The notes under the pieces: generated by a model
Told to the model about the DNA's origin: nothing
What the model saw: the letters and a program-made list of their open reading frames with translations, nothing else
The model's database searches: none
Shown here: positions 26,883 through 34,168 of the stretch, piece after piece
Numbering within the stretch: position 1 is the first letter of the stretch
How the letters are laid out: every line of letters begins with the position of its first letter
Translations under genes and position numbers: made by a program
Source of the DNA: Spirochaetota bacterium
Lineage (GTDB): Bacteria > Spirochaetota > UBA4802 > JAFGDQ01
Assembly: GCA_016932015.1 (NCBI GenBank)
Contig: JAFGDQ010000098.1
Span: 1 to 45,384, forward strand
DNA: 45,384 nucleotides
Direction of reading: 5' to 3'

Positions 26883-27035
26883 GATCTTCATGATATTTTT
26901 TATTATAAAGACGGAACCCTGCAAAGTTTTATCGAAATATATGTGAATAAAAAAGCGGTAATCCCCAATTAACCTGCTCATAAAATTAAGGATGGTGATG
27001 AAATTCATCTAAGCATGACTATTGCAGGAGGATAA
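26883..27035 (+). pseudogene. MoaD/ThiS-like beta-grasp remnant ending in Gly-Gly
   Basis: Continuing directly from the ThiF remnant in a third frame, the sequence encodes FYYKDGTLQSFIEIYVNKKA and, after an in-frame TAA at 26970-26972, HKIKDGDEIHLSMTIAGG and a stop. The DGD-I pattern and the terminal Gly-Gly are the hallmarks of MoaD/ThiS sulfur carriers. Without the internal stop the piece would read as one C-terminal beta-grasp domain. The N-terminal part is lost or overlaps the ThiF remnant, so the two may have been a fused or tightly coupled pair. It appears non-functional as written. Confidence 0.75.
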
Positions 27036-27239
27036 ATGATACCTCTGATATAACATGCATTTTTTTGTTATCAGCCGTATATTATCATATTTTTATACTT
27101 TTTGTTTATTATTCTCTCCCTGTAAAATTTATTTAATATGTTCATTCTTAAATTAATGAAAATTATTATTTTATTCTTGACAATTTTTTCAATATTTTAC
27201 TGGTATTATATATAGAACTCAGGTTTTAATCGGAATTTA

Positions 27240-28016
27240 ATGAAAGAAGATAAATCAGAAACCAGATACCTTGTTCCTGCAGTAGATCAGGCTTCTCAAA
27301 TACTATTTTGCCTCGCAAGCCATGATTCAACACATATGAGCCTGAATGAAATTTGTAAAAAAGTAGGTATTCATAAAAGTAAAGCCTATTCGATTCTTTG
27401 TACATTTCAAAAATATGGTATTGTACGGAGAAATGAAGCCGGAAAAGGGTATGCCCTCGGCTTAAGCCTGATTTCTCTTTCCAGAAAAGTACTCGATGAT
27501 TTTGATATTCTGAAATACTCAGGGCCTCTGCTTGAGGAGCTTAGTAAGAATACAGGCGGCACAGTGACTCTCGGTTTGATTGCCGAGAACAGGGTGACGG
27601 TGGTCGCAAAGTATGAATTTTCCGCTGAAATTGGAATTACAATCAGAACAGGCCGCAGTTTTCCAATAACTTACGGATCTCACGGGAAAGCAATTGCCGC
27701 ATTTTTACCTGAAGATAAACTTGATAATATATTAAAGGAAGAACATTTGTATTTTCACGGAAAATGTGATGAAGTTGATCTTAAAAGGCTCGAAAAAGAG
27801 CTCGCGCAATGCAGAATTGACGGTTATGCACTGGACCTGGGGGAAGTTACACCCGGGCTTAACAGTATCGCGGCTCCTGTAATTGGATTGAATTCATATC
27901 CTATTGGATATGTCGCACTTCTCGGGCTGTTTGACGCTGAAAAAGCAAAAGAGTACGGTCCGTTAGTTGCAGAAGCCGGGGAAAAAATATCACGGCTTGC
28001 TGCCGGGACAGATTAA
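27240..28016 (+). CDS. IclR-family transcriptional regulator
   Basis: A 258-residue IclR regulator: an N-terminal winged helix-turn-helix (about 15-75, with SLNEICKKVGIHKSKAYSIL as the recognition region) and a C-terminal effector-binding domain (PITYGSHGKAIAAFLPEDKL and the RIDGYALDLGEVTPGLNSIAAPV region typical of the family). IclR proteins bind small aromatic or carboxylic effectors and often control the adjacent catabolic genes. It lies 84 bp upstream of the ADP-forming acyl-CoA synthetase on the same strand with no terminator between, and close to the AOR and BKACE genes, so it probably governs this block. The ribosome site is weak. Confidence 0.93.
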   Translation: MKEDKSETRYLVPAVDQASQILFCLASHDSTHMSLNEICKKVGIHKSKAYSILCTFQKYGIVRRNEAGKGYALGLSLISLSRKVLDDFDILKYSGPLLEELSKNTGGTVTLGLIAENRVTVVAKYEFSAEIGITIRTGRSFPITYGSHGKAIAAFLPEDKLDNILKEEHLYFHGKCDEVDLKRLEKELAQCRIDGYALDLGEVTPGLNSIAAPVIGLNSYPIGYVALLGLFDAEKAKEYGPLVAEAGEKISRLAAGTD

Positions 28017-28099
28017 AGCGTACATTGATTAATTTAAAAGAATAGATTTTGATATAATTCAGCAGGAATTGCAGGGAAATATAACAAGAGAGAAATATT

Positions 28100-30283
28100 A
28101 TGCCTGATTCCAGTATGTATCTTGATCATTTTTTTCATCCGGAGTCAATCGCAGTGGTAGGTGCATCGGAGAATTCTCTTTCATATGGTGCACGTTACAT
28201 TCAGGCATTAATTGATTTCGGATACAAAGGGAAGCTGTACGCGATTAACCATAATGGTGATAATATTCTGGGATATAAAATATTCCGGAAATTATCCGAT
28301 GTTCCTGATAAAATTGATCTGGCTTTTGTTTCCATCCCGGCCGGATTCATTGCGGATATTATCAGGGAATGTATTGAAAAGGATATTAAAGCTGCGGTTG
28401 TTTTTACAGCCGGATTCTCCGAAACGGGGGAGCATGGCTGTGCTCTTGAGAAGGAAATTATGGGGATAGCAGCGGGTAAAATCAGATTGATGGGCCCGAA
28501 CTGTTTCGGCCCTTACTGTCCGGGCGGAGGTATTACTTTTGTAACAGGTTCATCTTTTTCCTGTGAGCCGGGTTCAACCGCTTTGATCGCTCAAAGCGGG
28601 CAGCTGGCTGAATGCATAATAGGGCGTGCTTTAGGTGAGGGCGTAAGGTATTCAAAATTTGCAAGTTATGGAAACGCAATCGATATAAATGAGGCTGATC
28701 TTCTTGATTTTTTAATGCAGGATGATGAGACCAGAATAATCACATCATATATGGAAGGTGTTAAAGACGGATCAAGGTTCTTTGAAATAGCCCGCAATAA
28801 TTCCGGTAAAAAACCTGTGATAATATGGAAGGCAGGATTGACAGGAATAGGTGCTGTCGCATCTTCTTCACATACCGGTTCGATTGCCGGTACAAATGAT
28901 GCCTGGAATGCTTTTTTCAGCCAGACAAGCGCGATCAAAGTTACTGATCTTGATGAGATGACTGACACGACAGCCGCTTTTAACTGTATCCCGGAAGGGT
29001 GCGGTTCAAGAGCAGCATATGTAAGCGGCGGCGGGGCAGGGGCTGTAATTGGCGCGGATGCTTGTGAGATTTCAGGTATGCAGATGCCGGCTTTCAGTCC
29101 TGAAACGGAAGAAAGGCTGCGGGAATTATTCCCTGGAACAGGCACATCATTAAGAAACCCGGTTGATATAGGCAACCCTCATCCCTCCATTGAACTTCTG
29201 GAAGCTCTTCTTGAGCTCATGTCTGCTGATGAAAATGTTGATATCATTGTTGTAAGAAGAGTGCTGTTTTCAGTGAAGTTAAGCAGAATATTCAGCGGAT
29301 CGACTGCACCTCCTGAAGAACAGCAGCAGACTTTGCTTGAAGTTCCTGTCAGAATAAAAAATAAATATAAAAAGCCTGTTGCCATTATACTTTCGGAAGA
29401 TCTGACTGATGTTAAATCACTGGAGCTTGAAAAAGAAAGAAGAGAAATCCGGGATTATTTTTTCTCAAACGGTATTCCGGTTTTTCTTTCAGAGCAGAGG
29501 GCTTTCAGGGCACTTTCAAATCTCGCAAGATTCAGACAGCGTGCAGGAGCTGGGAATATTCCTGCAATTACCGGGAAAGATAAACCGTCGGAAGGCAGAG
29601 AAGTTTTTATTGAAATACTGAAGAATACCGGAAGCAAAATTTTCAATGAAATACAAAGCAAAACAATATTGAAAAAATACGGCATAAATGTAACTGAACC
29701 GATGCTTGCAAAATCGGAAAATGAAGCTTTGTCTGCTGCTGAAAAACTCGGTTATCCTGTTGTAATGAAGATCGTTTCTCCGCAAATAACGCATAAAAGC
29801 GATATTGGCGGTGTTAAAACAGATCTTCAGGGCAGTGAACAGGTGAAAAATGCTTATAACGGGATCATGAAAGCAGTCAAAGAGAAGGCTGCCGGTGCGT
29901 TTATTGAAGGCGTGTCGATTCAGAAGATGGCGGAACCGGGAATAGAGCTTGTTATCGGAATGACACGGGATCCTCAGTTCGGGCCGATGCTGATGTTCGG
30001 GCTTGGAGGCACTCTGGTGGAAGTCTTGAAGGATGTTTCCTTCAGAATTGTTCCTTTATCCGGTGAGGATGCTAAAAGTATGATTAAACAGGTCAAGTCG
30101 TACCGTCTGCTCGAAGGTTACAGAGGCCGGCCGGGTGCAGATATTGAAAATCTTGAAAAAATGTTATTGAAATTTTCGGAGCTCATTAAAGAGAATCCTG
30201 AAATAAAGGAGATTGATATAAATCCTGTTATTGCTTACAAAGACGGCGCTGTAGCTGTTGATGCGAGAATAATTCCTGATTAA
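28100..30283 (+). CDS. ADP-forming acyl-CoA synthetase (acetate:CoA ligase type, fused alpha-beta)
   Basis: A 727-residue fused NDP-forming acyl-CoA synthetase. The CoA-binding domain starts with ESIAVVGASENS, the second domain contains the phosphorylated histidine at His258 in SSSHTGSIAG, and the C-terminal ATP-grasp domain begins near LKKYGINVTEPM and includes the second conserved histidine in THKSDIGGVKT. The enzyme converts acyl-CoA, ADP and phosphate to the acid, CoA and ATP, so in fermenting anaerobes it is the substrate-level energy step. In this cluster it could recover ATP from acetyl-CoA or acetoacetyl-CoA formed by the neighbouring BKACE lyase (inference). Domain order and length are normal. 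It probably shares a transcript with the IclR gene. Confidence 0.92.
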   Translation: MPDSSMYLDHFFHPESIAVVGASENSLSYGARYIQALIDFGYKGKLYAINHNGDNILGYKIFRKLSDVPDKIDLAFVSIPAGFIADIIRECIEKDIKAAVVFTAGFSETGEHGCALEKEIMGIAAGKIRLMGPNCFGPYCPGGGITFVTGSSFSCEPGSTALIAQSGQLAECIIGRALGEGVRYSKFASYGNAIDINEADLLDFLMQDDETRIITSYMEGVKDGSRFFEIARNNSGKKPVIIWKAGLTGIGAVASSSHTGSIAGTNDAWNAFFSQTSAIKVTDLDEMTDTTAAFNCIPEGCGSRAAYVSGGGAGAVIGADACEISGMQMPAFSPETEERLRELFPGTGTSLRNPVDIGNPHPSIELLEALLELMSADENVDIIVVRRVLFSVKLSRIFSGSTAPPEEQQQTLLEVPVRIKNKYKKPVAIILSEDLTDVKSLELEKERREIRDYFFSNGIPVFLSEQRAFRALSNLARFRQRAGAGNIPAITGKDKPSEGREVFIEILKNTGSKIFNEIQSKTILKKYGINVTEPMLAKSENEALSAAEKLGYPVVMKIVSPQITHKSDIGGVKTDLQGSEQVKNAYNGIMKAVKEKAAGAFIEGVSIQKMAEPGIELVIGMTRDPQFGPMLMFGLGGTLVEVLKDVSFRIVPLSGEDAKSMIKQVKSYRLLEGYRGRPGADIENLEKMLLKFSELIKENPEIKEIDINPVIAYKDGAVAVDARIIPD

Positions 30284-30479
30284 TCTGTTCTTTTAATAAA
30301 GTTTGGATTGTAATACTGTTTAAAATGGCAAAAGATCTTAAAAAACAGCTGAAATTCATAATTATGGAATTGCCTTTTTCTTTTATAGATGATAGTATGA
30401 CTGATTCCGGAACTGAATTATCTGTTTTTCAGATTAAGATAAAGTTTGTAAATATTATAAATTATAAGGAGTAGTAGTA

Positions 30480-31355
30480 ATGTTAGAAAAAAGAAATACA
30501 AATCCGTTGATAATTTCATGTGCTCTAACAGGCGCAGGTACTAAAAGGGAAGTGGCTCCGGCTGTTCCTTGTCAGCCTGCTGAGATTGCTGCAGATGTTG
30601 TTAAATGTGCAAAAGCAGGAGCTGCTATTGTTCACATACATGTACGTGATGATAACGATGTTAAATCAATGTCTCTTGATAAATTTACCGAAACAATTGA
30701 ATTAACACGCGAAGCATGTAAGAAAGAAAATGTCGATGTTGTCATAAATCTTACAACATCAGGCGGGTCTTATGATGATGTTGAGAGAATTCAGCATCTT
30801 GAAAAACTTCGTCCTGAAATGTGCTCTTATGACAGCGGTACAATAAACTGGTCCAATAGCTTTGTTTTTGAAAATCATCCGCGTTTTCTGGAAAAACTCA
30901 CAAAAGCTGTTCTTGAATATGACATTAAACCTGAAGTTGAAGTTTTCGATTCAGGTTTCATTGGCAATACTATGTTTTATATTAAAAAACACGGTTTGAA
31001 AGTTCCTACACATTTTCAGTTTGTAATGGATGTACCGGGCGGTATGGATGGTACGGTAAAGAATCTTTCCTTTCTTCTTGATATGATACCGGAAGGATCA
31101 ACATGGTCCGTTACAGGTATAGGCCACAGTCACCTTCCTATGATTTTTGCTGCTATTGCAATGGGTGCTGACGGAGTGCGTGTAGGACTTGAAGACAATA
31201 TTATTTACAGCAGAGATAAAGACGGTAACAAAAAGATAGGAACAAATGAAGAGTTCGTAAAACGTGCCGCAGAAGTCGCAAAGATTGCAGGCCGTGAAAT
31301 CGCGACTGCACAGCAGGCACGTGGCCTTCTGGGAATTACCAGAAAGTGTCTGTAA
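30480..31355 (+). CDS. BKACE-family beta-keto acid cleavage enzyme, candidate triacetate acetoacetate-lyase
   Basis: A 291-residue TIM-barrel enzyme of the BKACE (DUF849) family. The zinc ligands are His52 and His54 in VHIHVRD and Glu238 in VGLEDN. The family condenses a beta-keto acid with acetyl-CoA and releases acetoacetate and a new CoA ester; the lysine-fermentation enzyme Kce is the best known member, and triacetate acetoacetate-lyase of clostridial phloroglucinol degradation is another. Because a transhydroxylase, a cyclase-family hydrolase and a hydroxy-acid dehydrogenase are encoded nearby, triacetate (3,5-dioxohexanoate) is the likely substrate here, giving acetoacetyl-CoA and acetoacetate (inference). 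AAGGAG at 30466-30471 sets the start. A hairpin separates it from the SDR gene on the same strand. Confidence 0.9.
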   Translation: MLEKRNTNPLIISCALTGAGTKREVAPAVPCQPAEIAADVVKCAKAGAAIVHIHVRDDNDVKSMSLDKFTETIELTREACKKENVDVVINLTTSGGSYDDVERIQHLEKLRPEMCSYDSGTINWSNSFVFENHPRFLEKLTKAVLEYDIKPEVEVFDSGFIGNTMFYIKKHGLKVPTHFQFVMDVPGGMDGTVKNLSFLLDMIPEGSTWSVTGIGHSHLPMIFAAIAMGADGVRVGLEDNIIYSRDKDGNKKIGTNEEFVKRAAEVAKIAGREIATAQQARGLLGITRKCL

Positions 31356-31383
31356 ATCAACAGGCTTAATCTGTATCCTGATT

Positions 31384-31420
31384 TTTTTCAGTCTGTATTT
31401 TAAAAATACGGACTGAAAAA
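31384..31420. terminator. Long hairpin between BKACE and SDR genes
   Basis: Arms 31384-31400 and 31404-31420 pair over 17 bases with one G-T pair and a three-base loop. A and T runs at the ends suit an intrinsic terminator, but its place inside an apparent operon suggests partial termination or protection of the BKACE message. Confidence 0.75.
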
Positions 31421-31512
31421 TTAATCGTTAAATTTTTTTGTATTATGTCCTTAAGCAAATCAAAACATTCATATAGTTCTAACACAAAATAAATTAAATT
31501 CAGGAGGAAATT

Positions 31513-32253
31513 ATGTTTAGACTTGATGATAAAGTTGCAATCGTTATAGGCGGAGCCGGCGGTTTGGGAGAGGCAGTGGTTAAAGCTTATTCAGAGCAGG
31601 GAGCTAAGGTTGCCGTCGCTGATGTAAACATCGACATGGCTAAAAAAGTAGCTGATAGTGTTAACGGGAAGGCTTATGCTGTTGATGTAACCAAAGAGGA
31701 AAGCGTAAAGGAACTGGCAGACTCTGTAATTAAAGAATTCGGCACAATCGATATTCTTGTAAATGCTCACGGCATAAACAGAAAGATGCTTGCTCTGGAA
31801 ATGGATTTTGGTGCATGGGACACAGTCTTCGCTGTTAATGTAAGGGGCGTAATGATTCCATGTAAAGTTATCGGGGAGAAAATGATTGAGAGGAAGCAGG
31901 GCCGAATCATCAACTTCTCTTCCGTAAGAGGAATAAGAGGCACTGACGGCGGTAACGTACTATACGGAGCTACAAAAGGTGCTGTTGATATGATTACGCG
32001 TATGCTTGCCGCCGAGTGGGCTCAGTATGGCATCAATGTGAACGCGGTAGGCCCTTCTGTCGCATTAACTGAAAACTTCAAAAAAGCGGTAGCGCCGGAA
32101 AGACTGGAGCTTCTTAAGTCAAAGACTCTATTCAAAAGATTCCTTGATCCTGAAGACGTTGGAGTTGCTTGCGTTTATCTCGCATCTGATGAAGCAAAGA
32201 ATATTACAGGCCTGATTCATTATGTTGACGGCGGATTAACGGCAATAGGCTAA
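31513..32253 (+). CDS. SDR oxidoreductase, candidate phloroglucinol reductase
   Basis: A 246-residue classical SDR. The cofactor motif is GGAGGLG near residues 13-19, the structural NNAG motif is altered to NAHG, and the catalytic set is Ser137, Tyr151 and Lys155 (FSSVRG and YGATK). An Asp closes the second strand (VAVADVN), which normally favours NAD(H). Known phloroglucinol reductases are SDRs related to fungal naphthol reductases and use NADPH, so the role is plausible by family and by context (12 bp before the HAD-type dehydrogenase, next to BKACE) but the cofactor motif does not fit perfectly. It could instead oxidise the hydroxy acid. An AGGAGG site precedes ATG 31513. Confidence 0.85.
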   Translation: MFRLDDKVAIVIGGAGGLGEAVVKAYSEQGAKVAVADVNIDMAKKVADSVNGKAYAVDVTKEESVKELADSVIKEFGTIDILVNAHGINRKMLALEMDFGAWDTVFAVNVRGVMIPCKVIGEKMIERKQGRIINFSSVRGIRGTDGGNVLYGATKGAVDMITRMLAAEWAQYGINVNAVGPSVALTENFKKAVAPERLELLKSKTLFKRFLDPEDVGVACVYLASDEAKNITGLIHYVDGGLTAIG

Positions 32254-32265
32254 AGGGTAATTATT

Positions 32266-33225
32266 ATGACTGAAAGAAACCAAAAAGTAATGGTATGTGG
32301 CGCCGGTATTATGGGCCATGGCATATCAACTGTTTTTGCCATGGGCGGATATCAGGTGGCTCAGTGGACAAGAAGACAGGAAACACTTGATCAGGCAAAA
32401 GAGCTGATCCAGTCCAGTCTTGCGACTCTGGTAAAGGGCGGACTTATTGCTGAGAAGGATGTTCCTGAAATATACGGCAGGATTGCATTTACTCTTTCCA
32501 TGGAAGAAGCCTGCGCTGATGCAGATCTTGCTATTGAAACGGTTGTTGAAAAGCAGGAAGTTAAAGAAGAAATATTTAAACAGTTTGATGAACTTTGTCC
32601 CCCTAAGACAATTCTTGCGAGTAATACAACAGCATTGAATATTTTTGATTTTATTAAAACATCAAGACAGGACAAAGTCTGTATCGCGCACTGGTACACG
32701 CCTCCCATTCTTATACCGCTTGTTGACGTGGTTAAAGGGCCTGAGACAAGCGAAGAAACAATAAATACTGTTGAACAGATGATCAGGAATATAGGCCAGT
32801 ATCCTCTTGTTCTGAAAAAATTCGTCGCTGGTTATGTAGTATCAAGAATGCAGATAGCACTGCTTCGCGAGATAATGTACCTGCTTGATGAGGAAATTGT
32901 AACACCTGAGCAGCTTGACCAGGCTGTTATAACAGGCCTTACAATCAGACAGATGGTACTCGGCGTTGTTAAACGTATGGATTACGGCGGACTTGACCTC
33001 AGCTTTAAAAATATGTCCAATCCTAAGGTTCTTGAACGTATAACTCCAATTGATTATCAGCCAAAGAAACTCAAAGAACTTGTTGACGCGGGCCATTACG
33101 GAGTAAAAACCCTTAAGGGTTTCTATGACTATACAGGAAAAACCATTGCACAGGTAAATGAAGAGCGCGATCTTAAAATGATCAAAATTCTTAAAGCCTG
33201 GAAGGAAATGGAAGGAATCAGTTAA
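32266..33225 (+). CDS. 3-hydroxyacyl-CoA dehydrogenase-family enzyme, candidate 3-hydroxy-5-oxohexanoate dehydrogenase
   Basis: A 319-residue protein with the N-terminal Rossmann domain (CGAGIMGHG) and C-terminal helical domain of the HAD family. Compared with true hydroxyacyl-CoA dehydrogenases the catalytic His142 is kept, its partner Glu is replaced by Asp154, and the substrate-binding Asn of the GF-VNR motif is Ser193 (GYVVSRM). The following REIMYLL segment recalls carnitine and gulonate dehydrogenases, which act on free hydroxy acids. The strand-2 end carries T35-R36-R37 instead of Asp, suggesting NADP(H). With BKACE and SDR genes directly upstream, oxidation of 3-hydroxy-5-oxohexanoate to triacetate is the likely job (inference). 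It ends the operon at a strong terminator. Confidence 0.85.
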   Translation: MTERNQKVMVCGAGIMGHGISTVFAMGGYQVAQWTRRQETLDQAKELIQSSLATLVKGGLIAEKDVPEIYGRIAFTLSMEEACADADLAIETVVEKQEVKEEIFKQFDELCPPKTILASNTTALNIFDFIKTSRQDKVCIAHWYTPPILIPLVDVVKGPETSEETINTVEQMIRNIGQYPLVLKKFVAGYVVSRMQIALLREIMYLLDEEIVTPEQLDQAVITGLTIRQMVLGVVKRMDYGGLDLSFKNMSNPKVLERITPIDYQPKKLKELVDAGHYGVKTLKGFYDYTGKTIAQVNEERDLKMIKILKAWKEMEGIS

Positions 33226-33247
33226 TTTTATTTTAACGCTATATATG

Positions 33248-33277
33248 AAAAAGGGTACGGAACACCGTATCCTTTTT
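33248..33277. terminator. Bidirectional terminator between convergent catabolic operons
   Basis: A 13-bp stem (33248-33260 with 33265-33277, one G-T pair) with loop AACA, A-rich on the left and T-rich on the right. It separates the BKACE-SDR-dehydrogenase operon from the transhydroxylase operon. Confidence 0.9.
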
Positions 33278-33280
33278 TAA

Positions 33281-33856
33281 TTATACTGCATCGTATGGAA
33301 TATTTCCGCTGCAAGCAGGGCATTTATCTCCGAATTTCAGATAGTATACTTCTTTGCAGGAAGGGCATACTGCAACGGGCTGTGATTTTTTTTTCTTCTT
33401 TGCCAGGTATTCTTCTTTGACCTTGACTTTCATTACAGACATGTATTCACTGCCTGCTTCTATAAGCTGGCTGATTATTTTTCCGGTATCCTGTTTCGTT
33501 TTATCAATTTCCTTCATATACCATACTTTAATATCTTTCCATTTCTCAAGTTTTTCAGTATCAATATAGACACGTACGCCGTCACCTGTGTATTTATTAT
33601 ATATAATAATTGCAAAGCGGCTGGTATAGAAGGATTTCAGCCATCCGTTTCCGATTGTACAAGGGGTAAGAAGCTGAACAGCATCCATAAGACAATGGCT
33701 TGTCTCGCAAATAACATCAAAAAATTCTCCTTCCGGCAGATTCCTAAGCCCGAGGTCCACCATGAAACCGCCTGCTATCATACCCGGGGCAGTGCTTCCG
33801 TGAAATTCTTTTATCAGTTCAAGATATTCATCTGCTTTATATTTTCCGATTTTCAT
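33281..33856 (-). CDS. FmdE-family protein with C-terminal zinc ribbon
   Basis: A 191-residue protein similar to subunit E of formylmethanofuran dehydrogenase (FmdE family): FHGSTAPGMIAGGFMVDLG, then an ETSHCLMDAVQLLTPCTIGNG core with Cys55 and Cys66, then SRFAIIIYN. In many relatives the first motif reads HGH; here the second His is Ser. A lysine-rich linker leads to a zinc ribbon with C164, C167, C179 and C182. Stand-alone FmdE proteins occur beside molybdenum and tungsten enzymes of the DMSO-reductase type and are thought to help in cofactor or metal handling, but no biochemical role is firmly known to me. It is the last gene of the athLS operon, 30 bp after the ThiS-like gene. Confidence 0.85.
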   Translation of the reverse strand: MKIGKYKADEYLELIKEFHGSTAPGMIAGGFMVDLGLRNLPEGEFFDVICETSHCLMDAVQLLTPCTIGNGWLKSFYTSRFAIIIYNKYTGDGVRVYIDTEKLEKWKDIKVWYMKEIDKTKQDTGKIISQLIEAGSEYMSVMKVKVKEEYLAKKKKKSQPVAVCPSCKEVYYLKFGDKCPACSGNIPYDAV

Positions 33857-33886
33857 TTTATCTGCTGTCTTCCTGTATATTTCGTA

Positions 33887-34168
33887 TTAGTGTTTCGACA
33901 TTAAATGTATCTGAACATTATCTCGTATAGTAAGATCAAAATCCGGATTTTCCGGCATTTTAATTCCGTTTACGTATAATACAAAATTGCTTTTTATATT
34001 GTTATTTTCAATGATAAATTCATGCATTGTTGATGCATTTTCAAAAATAACAGTATTGAGAACTTCTTTCAGATTACTTTGATTCGTGTCATTGATTTGA
34101 ACTGCTTTTGCTCTCCAGCCTGCCTGTTCAGCTATTTCCGGGGAATGAATATTTACGATCACTCTCAT
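33887..34168 (-). CDS. MoaD/ThiS-like beta-grasp protein lacking Gly-Gly
   Basis: A 93-residue protein whose second half, NFVLYVNGIKMPENPDFDL followed by RDNVQIHLM, follows the beta-grasp pattern of MoaD/ThiS proteins (a -VNG- turn, then a D-x-V strand). The obligatory C-terminal Gly-Gly of sulfur carriers is absent: the chain ends HLMSKH. It therefore cannot be thiocarboxylated in the usual way and may act as a structural or chaperone-like partner of the molybdenum enzyme. Its ATG overlaps the TGA of athS (ATGA, 34165-34168), so the two are translationally coupled. Confidence 0.7.
   Translation of the reverse strand: MRVIVNIHSPEIAEQAGWRAKAVQINDTNQSNLKEVLNTVIFENASTMHEFIIENNNIKSNFVLYVNGIKMPENPDFDLTIRDNVQIHLMSKH

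Noticed and set aside
30325..30474. 49-codon open frame directly before the BKACE gene
   Set aside because: No ribosome site, no recognisable sequence, and such lengths arise often by chance; AAGGAG at its end serves the BKACE gene.
32266..33225. Ordinary 3-hydroxybutyryl-CoA dehydrogenase of butyrate formation
   Set aside because: Key Glu and Asn are replaced and the cofactor loop is basic; no crotonase, thiolase or acyl-CoA dehydrogenase genes accompany it.
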